In this document: in pieces, positions 15,971 to 23,753 of the stretch
Position numbering within the stretch: the stretch's first letter is position 1
Layout of the letters: every line of letters starts with the position of its first letter
Source of the DNA: Mycolicibacterium vaccae NBRC 14118 = CIP 105934
Lineage (GTDB): Bacteria; Actinomycetota; Actinomycetes; Mycobacteriales; Mycobacteriaceae
DNA: 32,772 nt
NCBI RefSeq assembly: GCF_001552715.1
Contig: NZ_BCRS01000060.1
Span: 1 to 32,772 of the forward strand
Reading direction: 5' to 3'
Notes under the pieces: generated by a model
What the model saw: only the letters and a program-made list of their open reading frames with translations
Told to the model about the DNA's origin: nothing
The model's database searches: none
Position numbers and translations under genes: made by a program

Positions 15971-16771
15971 ATGGCTGATTTCGACGCACAGCCCGGCCGG
16001 GCCACCCCGTCAGATCTGTCGGCTACGCAGCGCGAAGCCGACGAGATGGACCTGCGCGCGGGACTGACCGGCGTCGCGGGACTCGTCGCCGACGCCCGCC
16101 CCGTCGAGCAACTGCTGAGCGACGTCGCCGAGTTCGCCGCGCACGCCATTCCCGGCGTCGACGGGGTGAGCATCGCGTTGCTGCAGTCGGAACTCGATGG
16201 ACCACAGATCCAGATGTTCTCGGCCACGGCGGACTTCGTCGCCGAGATCGACGGTGTCCAGTACGAAATCCTGCACGAGGGGCCCTGCATCACCGCGATG
16301 CAGACCGGCCGGGCCGCCGTCAGCGGCTCGCTCGGTAGTGACGACCGCTGGCGACACTTCGGCGGCAGGGTGGCGCGGATGGGGGTGCACTCGGCGCTAT
16401 CGCTGCCCTTGGTCGTCGACAAGACGGTGGTGGGCGCGATCAACTCCTATGCCCGTGCCCGCGACGCGTTCGGTGACCATGCCGTGGAGTTGGGTTCGCG
16501 CTTCGCCGCGTCGGCCGCGGTGTCGGTGTACAACGCGCAGCTGCTCGCCGGCGCGCGGGAGCGGACCGAACGTCTGCAACGGGCGTTGGGGAGCCGCGCG
16601 GTGATCGACCAAGCCATCGGGATCCTCCGTAGCCGCTCGGGCGCGACCGCGGAGGAAGCGTTCGACCGGCTCAAGCGGCTGAGCCAGGCCGACAACGTCA
16701 AACTCGTCGTCGTGGCCGAGCAGCTGGTGAACGAGGCCGTGCGCCGCGCCCGGGCCAGGAACGGCCGTTAA
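15971..16771 (+). CDS. GAF-ANTAR regulator 1 (RNA-binding antiterminator type)
   Basis: The 266-aa protein has a GAF sensor domain (about residues 40-185, including ILHEGPCITAMQTG and SALSLPLVVDKTVVGAIN) and a C-terminal three-helix ANTAR domain (about residues 200-255, SRAVIDQAIGILRSRSG). ANTAR domains bind paired RNA stem-loops and prevent transcription termination; GAF domains sense small ligands or redox state. It starts 24 bp after the acyl ligase and is probably co-transcribed, which suggests control of lipid genes. Its stop TAA overlaps the converging gene's stop in the palindrome TTAA (16768-16771). No strong Shine-Dalgarno precedes the ATG at 15971. Confidence 0.92.
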   Translation: MADFDAQPGRATPSDLSATQREADEMDLRAGLTGVAGLVADARPVEQLLSDVAEFAAHAIPGVDGVSIALLQSELDGPQIQMFSATADFVAEIDGVQYEILHEGPCITAMQTGRAAVSGSLGSDDRWRHFGGRVARMGVHSALSLPLVVDKTVVGAINSYARARDAFGDHAVELGSRFAASAAVSVYNAQLLAGARERTERLQRALGSRAVIDQAIGILRSRSGATAEEAFDRLKRLSQADNVKLVVVAEQLVNEAVRRARARNGR

Positions 16772-17526
16772 CTGTCGGCCTCGCCGGCGAAGGCGAGGAT
16801 GGCGGCGACCAGCACGGGGCGGGAATGGCGGTCGGTCATCAACCGGCGCGCCACGTCGGTCAGGTGTTGGCCGTTGGCCCGCGAATAACCACGCAGAACT
16901 TTGAATGCATCCTCGACGGAGATGTCGAGGAGTTCCCGCAGGAAGCCCTTCGCCTGCTCCACCACGATGCGGTTGGCGAAGGCGTTACGCAGCTGCGGGA
17001 TTATCGTCGCCGTTGTCGGCGCCCGCTCCTGCAGGATCGCCACACATGCGATGTGGCCCAGCGTCTGGGCGATCAGCCGATCACCGTCGGTGAGCTCGCC
17101 GGGAGTTGCGCCGAACAGGCCCAGGGCGCCCAGGGTTTCGCCGGCCGCCCGCATCGGCACCGCATGCACCGAAGCGAACCCACCATTGAGCGCGGCAGGA
17201 ACGAACTTCGGCCACCGGCCGGAAGCAACCTGCAGATCGGCCACGGAAACCGGTTCACCCGAGGCATAAGAATCCAGGCACGGGCCCTCGTGAGCCTGCA
17301 GCTGGAACAGCTCCAGCTCCCGGGCCTGCTCGGACGTCGCCGCCATCAGATTGAGCTTGCCGAACGAATCGGCGAACAGAAATCCGGCCGCCGCCACATC
17401 GAGCAGTTCGGCGCAGCGTTCAGTCAGCTCGGTGAGCAGGTCCACCACATCGAAATCGAGGAGCAGACGATCCACGACGGACGCCACCGCGTCCAGCACC
17501 TGCGTTTCTCGCGCGTTCTCAGTCAC
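16768..17526 (-). CDS. GAF-ANTAR regulator 2
   Basis: The 252-aa protein has a GAF domain (about residues 20-165, with QAHEGPCLDSYASG and VHAVPMRAAGETLGALGLFG) and an ANTAR domain (about 180-235, NRIVVEQAKGFLRELLD). The start is GTG at 17526, preceded by AGGAGG. It lies 33 bp downstream of regulator 3 on the same strand, so the two form an operon. It converges on regulator 1 with a 4-nt stop overlap, leaving no room for a terminator between them; the two mRNAs may therefore overlap at their 3' ends. Confidence 0.92.
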   Translation of the reverse strand: MTENARETQVLDAVASVVDRLLLDFDVVDLLTELTERCAELLDVAAAGFLFADSFGKLNLMAATSEQARELELFQLQAHEGPCLDSYASGEPVSVADLQVASGRWPKFVPAALNGGFASVHAVPMRAAGETLGALGLFGATPGELTDGDRLIAQTLGHIACVAILQERAPTTATIIPQLRNAFANRIVVEQAKGFLRELLDISVEDAFKVLRGYSRANGQHLTDVARRLMTDRHSRPVLVAAILAFAGEADS

Positions 17527-17559
17527 GAGGCCCTCCTCGCTGGGGTCCGCGGAGGTCCA

Positions 17560-18324
17560 TCAGTCGGCCTCCAACTTCAGTGTGCGCTCGAGAATGTCGC
17601 GGGCGACCTCAGTGACCGCCCGGCAGCTCGCATAGGCGCAGGCGCGTAGCCGAACCAGTGCCTCCGCCGGCTCGACTCCCAGCTGGGCGACGAGCATGCC
17701 GGTGGCCTGGCTGACGTCGGCGCGGGAGAGCGCGTTGAGCTCTGCCCAGGCGCTACTACCGGGATCGCTGGCCGCGGCCTGCATGTCGACGTCGAGCAGA
17801 TCCAGTAGCGGAACACCGGCCAACTCGGCCGCGGCGGCCGCGCCGCCCAGTTGCGCCGCGGTCAGGTGGCCGGGTTCGGCCCGGAACAGACCCAGCGCGC
17901 CGATATATTCGCCGGCCACCACGACGGGCATGGCGCAGACGCCGCGGATCTGCATATCAAGCATCGCCGGCCCGTAGATCGGCCAGCGCCGCCCTGCGGT
18001 GTTGCCGAGATCCTCCACCAGCACCGGGGACCGTTTGGTCACCGAGTCCAGGCACGGCCCCTCCCCGACGGTGAACTGCAACTCGTCGTACTCCCGGGCC
18101 CGTGTACCGCTCGATCCGAGCGTGCCGGTGTTGACGCCGTCGAACACCAACGAGATCGCTGCCGCGTCGACGTCGAGGAGCGTCACGCACGCCTCACACA
18201 GCCGGTCGGCCGCGTCGACTCCACGGCAACCGCTGACGGCTTCGAGTAATTGCTCGGCGATAGACGCGTTCAACGCAAACGCACCCGGGCCTAACCCGAG
18301 GCCGATCGTCGTCGAACGTCGCAC
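17560..18324 (-). CDS. GAF-ANTAR regulator 3
   Basis: The 254-aa protein has a GAF domain (about residues 35-170, VGEGPCLDSVTKRSP, then GVCAMPVVVAGEYIGALGLF) and an ANTAR domain near 195-250 (ADVSQATGMLVAQLG, then AVTEVARDILERTL). The start is GTG at 18324, with AAAGG 9-10 nt upstream; an ATG 2 nt before is in another frame. It is 76 bp downstream of the DUF6307 gene. A short hairpin GCCCC-GGT-GGGGC lies in that leader. It differs clearly from regulator 2, so the pair is not a recent duplicate. Confidence 0.92.
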   Translation of the reverse strand: MRRSTTIGLGLGPGAFALNASIAEQLLEAVSGCRGVDAADRLCEACVTLLDVDAAAISLVFDGVNTGTLGSSGTRAREYDELQFTVGEGPCLDSVTKRSPVLVEDLGNTAGRRWPIYGPAMLDMQIRGVCAMPVVVAGEYIGALGLFRAEPGHLTAAQLGGAAAAAELAGVPLLDLLDVDMQAAASDPGSSAWAELNALSRADVSQATGMLVAQLGVEPAEALVRLRACAYASCRAVTEVARDILERTLKLEAD

Positions 18325-18400
18325 ATGCTTGGACCTTTCCTGAGCGAATGCCCCACCGGGGCGGCGGGCGCGGCGTCAGGTCAGTGCCGGACCCGGCCGG

Positions 18401-18559
18401 TCACCGCATCGTCTCCGGTATCGAATTCAGCGCGTGCAGGACGTGCACTGCCAGTTCCTCCGCCGCGGTGCCGCTGAGTTTGGAGTTGTCCTTGATGGCG
18501 TGCGAGACCAGCTCGACGCGCCTGTCGTAGGGAGTCCGGAATGATTGTGGCGAAGCCAA
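18401..18559 (-). CDS. DUF6307-like small protein with TTG start
   Basis: A 52-aa frame contains RTPYDRRVELVSHAIKDN and ends HALNSIPETMR. This pattern (YxxRVELV, a helical middle, VLHALxxIPE) matches the small actinobacterial DUF6307 family as I remember it. The start is TTG at 18559, with AAAGGAAA about 6 nt upstream. Having no ATG and being short, it is easily missed. The function is unknown; family members often sit near stress genes. It is 76 bp upstream of GAF-ANTAR regulator 3 and 124 bp downstream of desaturase 2. A TGACGTCA palindrome lies just before its ribosome site. Confidence 0.7.
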   Translation of the reverse strand: MASPQSFRTPYDRRVELVSHAIKDNSKLSGTAAEELAVHVLHALNSIPETMR

Positions 18560-18572
18560 TGTGATTTCCTTT

Positions 18573-18580
18573 TGACGTCA
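18573..18580. promoter_or_regulatory. TGACGTCA palindrome upstream of the DUF6307 gene
   Basis: A perfect 8-bp palindrome directly before the ribosome site. The same word occurs at 14079-14086 upstream of the acyl ligase. A TTGACA (18615-18620, minus strand) lies further up as a possible -35 box, but no good -10 is seen. Function is only suggested. Confidence 0.3.
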
Positions 18581-18675
18581 GGCGAATTCACTCGCAATCG
18601 AGCTGCCCGATACCTGTCAACCCTACGCTGTTGTCGCCCCGGTCGAGCGGCTACGGCAATTCCTGCCGTCGCGGC

Positions 18676-18700
18676 CGGCAAGGTCAGGCGGCTTGCCGCC
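18676..18700. terminator. Possible terminator hairpins at the end of desaturase 2
   Basis: CGGCAAG-N9-CTTGCCG (18676-18698) and the competing GGCGGC-TT-GCCGCC (18687-18700) overlap the stop codon of the desaturase. No T tract is present. Confidence 0.3.
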
Positions 18701-19883
18701 GCCGGCGGGCGTTTCTGCGCAGTGCAGCCCGCAGTCCACTGCCGGAACGGGACCCACCGGCGAACTTCTTCTCCGAAGCGGTCTCCGGTGCGTCGTCGCT
18801 CGTGGCGGTGAGGAGCCAGTCGGGCAACGCCAACTTGTGAATGGTGCGTAGCGTCAGAAAGTACTGCCGCACAAATGGACCCGTGGTGTACGGCAGGTCG
18901 TACTTGTCGCAGATTGCCCGTACCCGGACCGCGATCTCGGCATAGCGGTTGCTCGGCAGATCGGGAAACAGGTGATGCTCGATCTGGTAGCAGAGATTGC
19001 CGCTGGCGAACGCCAGCAGGCGGCCCGCGTTGAAGTTCGCGGCACCGAGGATCTGCCGGAGATACCATTCCCCCTTGGTCTCCTGCTCGATGACATTCGG
19101 TGCGAATTTCTCGGCGCCGTCAGGGAAATGGCCACAGAAGATCACCACATAGGCCCACAGGTTCCGCGCGAGGTTGGCCACCACGTTGGCCAGTAGCGCC
19201 CTGCGCCAGCGGGTCAGGCTCATCGCCGGGAAGATCACATAGTCTTTGACCACCTGCCGGGCAATCTTGCGCACCAGCGTCGCTCTGACCTCGGCCAACC
19301 GGACGGTGTCCGGCAGCACGCGATCACGCTCGGAGTGCACGCCGTGCAGCGCGATGCCCCACTCAAAGATCACCGCCAACAACACATTCCGCAGCGGCTG
19401 CATCAGGTGGACGGGCTGCCACGGCTCGTCTCGGGACACCCGCATGATGCCGAACCCGAGGTCGTCGTCGACGCCGACGATGTTGGTCATCACGTGGTGG
19501 CGGTAGTTGTGCGAGTACCTCCACTGCGCGGAGACCGCGACCATGTCCCACTCCCACGTCGTGGAGTGGATCTCGGGATCGTTCATCCAGTCCCACTGGC
19601 CGTGGCACACGTTGTGCCCGATCTCCATGTTCTCCACGCTCTTGGCGGCGGCCAGCGCAGCGGTGCCGGCAATCCAGCCGGTGCGGGAGCGACTGCAGGC
19701 CACCAGCGCTCGCGCGGCTACCTCGAGGGCACGCTGGAACCGGATGGTGTTCCTGATGTAGGCCGCATCGCGTTCGCCCAGTGACCCCTCGATATCGCGG
19801 CGAACTTCGTCGAGCTCCTGCCCGAGGGCCTCAATATCCTCTCCGCTCAGATGCGCGTACGCAGCGAGATCGGCGATTGCCAA
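18684..19883 (-). CDS. DesA3-like acyl-CoA desaturase (copy 2, with C-terminal tail)
   Basis: The 399-aa membrane desaturase has histidine boxes HNVCH (H90-H94), HNYRHH (H125-H130) and QIEHH. It aligns with copy 1 without gaps over the first 130 residues. Unlike copy 1, it has a 40-residue tail, DDAPETASEKKFAGG followed by an Arg-rich end, ending QAA. That tail closely resembles the end of M. tuberculosis DesA3, for which degradation signalled from the C-terminus has been described. The enzyme is expected to place a delta-9 double bond in stearoyl-CoA, using an oxidoreductase encoded elsewhere. The start is TTG at 19883, with AGGAG 6 nt upstream. A SigA-type promoter lies at 20000-20028. Confidence 0.93.
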   Translation of the reverse strand: MAIADLAAYAHLSGEDIEALGQELDEVRRDIEGSLGERDAAYIRNTIRFQRALEVAARALVACSRSRTGWIAGTAALAAAKSVENMEIGHNVCHGQWDWMNDPEIHSTTWEWDMVAVSAQWRYSHNYRHHVMTNIVGVDDDLGFGIMRVSRDEPWQPVHLMQPLRNVLLAVIFEWGIALHGVHSERDRVLPDTVRLAEVRATLVRKIARQVVKDYVIFPAMSLTRWRRALLANVVANLARNLWAYVVIFCGHFPDGAEKFAPNVIEQETKGEWYLRQILGAANFNAGRLLAFASGNLCYQIEHHLFPDLPSNRYAEIAVRVRAICDKYDLPYTTGPFVRQYFLTLRTIHKLALPDWLLTATSDDAPETASEKKFAGGSRSGSGLRAALRRNARRRRQAA

Positions 19884-19999
19884 TGAGATCTCCTACGGTC
19901 CTTCGTGGTGGGTGGTGCAGCCGGGCTGTGCGACGAACCCGAGTGATTGCGGACCACATGCGGCACCCGATAGGTGGCCGCAGCGCGTCGGCGTCCCTT

Positions 20000-20028
20000 A
20001 GCCTAGTGAGGACCAGCTTATGCGTCAA
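20000..20028 (-). promoter_or_regulatory. SigA-type promoter for desaturase 2
   Basis: On the minus strand: TTGACG, a 17-nt spacer, then TAGGCT (fits TANNNT). Transcription would start near 19992 and give a leader of about 110 nt. It lies in the 230-bp gap after GT4 copy 2, so the desaturase has its own promoter even if GT4 reads through. Confidence 0.6.
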
Positions 20029-20113
20029 CGCCGGACCGCGGACGCCGTCGGCCCCCGGACAGCGGACCAGAAGTCGCTGGAAAGAACAGCTTTCAGTCGC
20101 GATCCCGGCCAGG

Positions 20114-21238
20114 TCAGACCCTGGCCCGACGCTCCGCCAGCAGACGGGTGGCGAGCTGCGCGTAGCCGTCGGCCACCAACGGCCACGCCATTGACGGCGC
20201 CAGTTGCCGCGCCTCGGCGGCCATCGTCCCGGCCAGCCGCGGCTGTGTCAGCACGCTCCGCAGCGCGGCGGCCATCGCGTCGGGGTCGTCGTGGGGGACG
20301 AGGATGCCCGCGCCGTCGCGCAGCATCTCCACCGCGTGCGGGAACGCGGTGGCGACAATGGGTCTACCGCTGGCGATGGCGTCGACCAGGGCCGCGGAGG
20401 TCACCTGGTCGGTGGAGTCGTAGGGCAGCACGATGACCGCGGCGGACTGCAGAAGCGCTGCCAACGATGCCCGGTCCAGGTAGCGGTCGTCGAAGGACAC
20501 CGAGTCCGCGACACCATTGCGGCGGGCCTGTTCGAGCAGGGCCTCGCGGTAGGCTTCACCGTCGCGGGCCAGCACCTCCGGACGCGTCTTTCCCGCCACC
20601 AGGTACCGGGGACGACCGGCCACGCTCTGCAGCGAGGCCATCACGTCGATGACGCGCTCGACGCCTTTGCCCGGGCCCATCATGCCGAACGTCAGAATGA
20701 TCGGCCGGCTGCCGCGTTTGGCCCTGGGCCCCTTGGGCAGAACCGCGCCGTGCGGGATCACGACGACCTTGTGGCGGTCCACGCCGTACTCACCGCACAA
20801 GCGTTCCTGGGCCGCGCGGGACATCACCACGATCTTCGCGGTCATTGCGGCCACCCGCTCCATCACCCAACGCTGATGGGGAGCAGGGTTTTTCAGAATG
20901 GTGTGGGCCACCGCCACCGCCGGAACCCGGAGGCGGTCGATGATCTCGAGCAGGTCGTCGCCGTGCGTCCCACCGTAGAACCCGTACTCGTGTTGGACCA
21001 CCGCGACATCGGCCTGGTTGAGCAGTTCCACGCAGTTGGCGGCCGAGTCGGCGGAGCCGTTGACCAGCTCGCCGACCACCCCGGCGCCGGTCGACGGTGC
21101 GTCGTCGGCGACCCGGACCACGTCCACTTCGGACCCGCGGGCGCGCAACGCGTCCGACAGCGACGCGCTGAAGTTGGCCAGACCGCCCGGCGTGGGAGGG
21201 TAGGCGCCGAGGATGCCGAACCGGGTCTTGCCGGACAT
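20114..21238 (-). CDS. GT4-family glycosyltransferase (copy 2)
   Basis: The 374-aa protein is closely similar to the GT4 at 12638-13771 over its whole length: AVVQHEYGFYGGTHGDD, VVVIPHGAVLP, GMMGPGKGVERVIDVMASLQ and SGRPIVATAFPHAVEML. The GT-B fold predicts a retaining cytosolic glycosyltransferase; the sugar is unknown. The ATG at 21238 (MSGKTRFGILGAYPP) matches the start chosen for copy 1; the frame is open to 21481, but the added part lacks protein-like character. No toroid or GH130 gene follows. Instead desaturase 2 comes next after 230 bp, mirroring copy 1, where the desaturase follows after two extra genes. Confidence 0.9.
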   Translation of the reverse strand: MSGKTRFGILGAYPPTPGGLANFSASLSDALRARGSEVDVVRVADDAPSTGAGVVGELVNGSADSAANCVELLNQADVAVVQHEYGFYGGTHGDDLLEIIDRLRVPAVAVAHTILKNPAPHQRWVMERVAAMTAKIVVMSRAAQERLCGEYGVDRHKVVVIPHGAVLPKGPRAKRGSRPIILTFGMMGPGKGVERVIDVMASLQSVAGRPRYLVAGKTRPEVLARDGEAYREALLEQARRNGVADSVSFDDRYLDRASLAALLQSAAVIVLPYDSTDQVTSAALVDAIASGRPIVATAFPHAVEMLRDGAGILVPHDDPDAMAAALRSVLTQPRLAGTMAAEARQLAPSMAWPLVADGYAQLATRLLAERRARV

Positions 21239-21479
21239 CGTTCGCCCCGACGGCGGGTGCAGAGAATCAAAGGCCGACAGAGCGTTCAAAACAATCCAGA
21301 CGTAACGGTGGTTCCGGCGCGGCGGCGTGAGCGGTTGCTCGTCGAGATCAGCAGAAGTCGGCTGGACCTCCCAGACCGGCTGGGTTCCCAATATTCCGAG
21401 GCTACACCCGATGGCACCCCCTGACTGGAGTAGGGTCGGACTATCGGGACCACTCAGGGCCTCTGATGAAGGGCCAACC

Positions 21480-21617
21480 ATGTCCGATAAATCTCCTCGT
21501 CAGGCGATGGCGAAGAAGTCCGGCAAATCCCTCAAGGAAAAGCGCGCGGACAAGCACGCGAAGTCCGCGGCGAAGACCTCGGCCGCCGATTCCATCCAGG
21601 ACGCCAAGAAGCGCTGA
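21480..21617 (+). CDS. Small Lys-rich basic protein (45 aa)
   Basis: A 45-aa protein (MSDKSPRQAMAKKSGKSLKE onward) with about one third Lys and Arg, ending IQDAKKR. GAAGGG lies 6 nt before the ATG. Similar short Lys-rich proteins are common in actinobacteria and have no known function; nucleic-acid binding is possible from charge alone. It converges on the WS/DGAT-like gene with a 3-bp gap and shares a terminator hairpin with it. Confidence 0.7.
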   Translation: MSDKSPRQAMAKKSGKSLKEKRADKHAKSAAKTSAADSIQDAKKR

Positions 21618-21620
21618 CCT

Positions 21621-21642
21621 CTACAGCCGCCTGCGGCTGTAG
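21621..21642. terminator. Bidirectional terminator hairpin
   Basis: Perfect 10-bp arms CTACAGCCGC and GCGGCTGTAG, separated by 2 nt, lie between two converging genes. The stop codon TAG of the minus-strand gene is part of the stem. No strong T tract follows. Confidence 0.65.
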
Positions 21643-23090
21643 GAGTTCATCTCGGTGACCACCGATCGGCCCTCGCCACGAGGTGACCGCATCGCCGCCG
21701 CGGTCAGGACGCCGACGGCGTCGACGATTCCTTCGGATATCTCCCCGATTGCAGCAACATTGTCAGGGCAGGCCGTGACGCAGACATCCATGATGTCGGT
21801 TCCGGTGGTGACCGTGAGGCTCAGGCCCCGGCTATGCGCCAGCGGTGCGCTGGTATAGCTGGCTGCGACTCTGGCCGCGCCGCAGTAGCCGTGCGGTGCG
21901 GATACGAAAGACACCGAGCAGTGACCTGTCGGTGTATGCCACGCCGCCTGTCCGACCTCGGCGCCCAGCGCCATCGCCCACCGCATGGCCCACGGCGGTA
22001 GCAGCATCATCAGGGAGTCGAGATCGCCTGCCGGGGCGCCGATTTCGGGGTCGAAGTGATTGGCGATGTTCAGTCTCTCGGTGGCGGTGTGCAGGTTGGT
22101 AAGGATCTGCACGGGGTCGTCGAGCTGTACCGGCGACCGGATCTGTCCGATCGCCGATGCGTTCCGCCCGTCCGCGGGATCGCCCGACGGCGACGAGACG
22201 GGCACTTCGAACAACAGGGGGTGGGCAGGCACGGTGTCGTGCCGGCCCAGCCATGCCCGCAGCGAAAGTGTGAGCGCGGTCAGCACGACGGTGGCGGTGT
22301 TGCAGCCGAACGCGTCACTGACCGCCTCCACGTCGTCGAGCCGCACCGAGGCCAGCCGCATCGACCTCCGCGCGGACAGCGGGGCGCCGAACACCGTGGC
22401 CGGCACAGGTCCACGCATGGATGCAACCGCGGTGGTGTCCGTCGCCGACTCCGTCGGTCCGTACCCGAGTTGACGGGCCGCGCGCCAGGCCTGCGACACC
22501 CCGCCGAGCAGGATCCGCGCCCCGGCCATCTGTCCTTGGACCATCTCGGTCACGGCGTCCGCGACGAGCCCGCCGACCGACGGTGCAGGCCCAAACCCTG
22601 CCCCAACGGTTGGGTGACCCGCAGGATGTGGTTCGGCGGAGAGCAGCAGGTCCGTCACCGGCGCGGTCCCCAGTGCCGGTGAGGTCATCACCGCAACCGC
22701 CCAACGACCTTCGGCCAGACCGTCGATTGTCCAGGCTTGCCACAACGACTTGGACTCATGCTGGGCGGCTGCGGCCAATCGGCCGACCAGTTCGGCGAGT
22801 TCGCGTTGTCCTCCCGGCGCGGGCACGCTCGCGCTGTGGACGTGAGCGTGCGCGTCGTAGCCCTCGATGTCGGCCCACACCGGCAGCCCGATCCCCAGGG
22901 GCTTGTCCACCAGCCGGCCCCGGAACCGGGGTAGCCGCGGCAGGCCCACGGCGACGATCCCGCGCAGTACTGCGTGGTCGATACCAGGGGATGGCTCCAG
23001 TACGACTACCGACACCGTGTACGCAGGGGTCGTCGGCGTCTGGAGGTAGAGCGTCCGGGCGTCAGACTCGGCCAACCGGGCGGCACTCAC
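21621..23090 (-). CDS. WS/DGAT-like protein lacking the HHxxxDG catalytic motif
   Basis: The 489-aa protein aligns with WS/DGAT acyltransferases along its length: LPRLPRFRGRLVDKPLG, SLWQAWTIDGL, RSMRLASVRLDDVEAVSDAF and a C-terminal HSRGLSLTVTTG. At the active-site position (about residues 134-144) it reads VMTSPALGTAP instead of HHxxxDG, so the two histidines and the DG are all gone. Acyl transfer by the known mechanism is therefore unlikely; a binding, scaffolding or regulatory role is possible. The frame is intact over 489 codons with normal codon use, so it is not a decaying gene. The start is GTG at 23090 without a strong Shine-Dalgarno. Confidence 0.82.
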   Translation of the reverse strand: MSAARLAESDARTLYLQTPTTPAYTVSVVVLEPSPGIDHAVLRGIVAVGLPRLPRFRGRLVDKPLGIGLPVWADIEGYDAHAHVHSASVPAPGGQRELAELVGRLAAAAQHESKSLWQAWTIDGLAEGRWAVAVMTSPALGTAPVTDLLLSAEPHPAGHPTVGAGFGPAPSVGGLVADAVTEMVQGQMAGARILLGGVSQAWRAARQLGYGPTESATDTTAVASMRGPVPATVFGAPLSARRSMRLASVRLDDVEAVSDAFGCNTATVVLTALTLSLRAWLGRHDTVPAHPLLFEVPVSSPSGDPADGRNASAIGQIRSPVQLDDPVQILTNLHTATERLNIANHFDPEIGAPAGDLDSLMMLLPPWAMRWAMALGAEVGQAAWHTPTGHCSVSFVSAPHGYCGAARVAASYTSAPLAHSRGLSLTVTTGTDIMDVCVTACPDNVAAIGEISEGIVDAVGVLTAAAMRSPRGEGRSVVTEMNSYSRRRL

Positions 23091-23159
23091 GCCAACGGAA
23101 CAGATCGTCTGGAGTCATTGGCTACCAAGCCGTCTCGCGCATGCTCAGCTGTCACCGAC

Positions 23160-23609
23160 TCAGTTACCCGACGCGAGGAGCAGCCCCACCGTGGTGGCGT
23201 CGTCCGGATCGGCGGCGGTCATCATGACCTCGTGCGCGCGATCACTGTTTGTTTGCGGCGCGACGACGAGCAGAACGATCGAGGCGCCGCGCGAGTCGAC
23301 CACTCCGACTGTGCTTGCCGGCTGGCGGTCATAGCCGTCCAGCTTGATCAGCTGATTGTCCACGACCAGCTTGCGCGGAGGGACCGCCCATTCGGAGCGG
23401 TTATAGGTCACCCGCGAGACGGCGCCCAGCCGTACGGACAGCACCGCCAGCAGATCCGGTAGTTCCGCGGCGAGATCGTCACTGTGCGGCCACCAGGCTC
23501 CGTCGACGTATCCGGTGCTAGGGGCCTTGCGCTTGAGACGCAACCGCGGGGTGTTCTCGGGTCCGTTGTGGGGCTGGCCGAAGCCGGCGCCCCTGTCCTG
23601 TTGTGCCAT
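23160..23609 (-). CDS. DUF5994 family protein (copy 1)
   Basis: The 149-aa protein has the DUF5994 signature: PRLRLKRKAPSTGYVDGAWW, then PHSDDLAAELPDLLAVL, GYDRQPASTVGVVD and a C-terminal VLLVVAPQT. The family is common in mycobacteria and other actinobacteria and has no known function. The ATG at 23609 (MAQQDRGAGF) is taken as the start; the frame continues upstream to 23705 without good protein character. A second, more divergent family member is at 26499-26984. It stands between two unrelated minus-strand genes. Confidence 0.85.
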   Translation of the reverse strand: MAQQDRGAGFGQPHNGPENTPRLRLKRKAPSTGYVDGAWWPHSDDLAAELPDLLAVLSVRLGAVSRVTYNRSEWAVPPRKLVVDNQLIKLDGYDRQPASTVGVVDSRGASIVLLVVAPQTNSDRAHEVMMTAADPDDATTVGLLLASGN

Positions 23610-23753
23610 GTGGCATCCCGACTGGGCCCGCGTGCTGACCCGATTTGATGCGGCGACGACGCGATCTGTAGATAGCCGCGTACGACATTCCGCCGATAGC
23701 TCCACTGTACGCCGGCCGCCGCCTCGGGAATACCAATCAGCAACGGCGCCGAG

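Noticed and set aside
18427..19068. Minus-strand open frame of 213 codons overlapping the desaturase 2 end and the DUF6307 gene
   Set aside because: It is out of frame with both real genes and contains an Arg/Ser-rich sequence without motifs.
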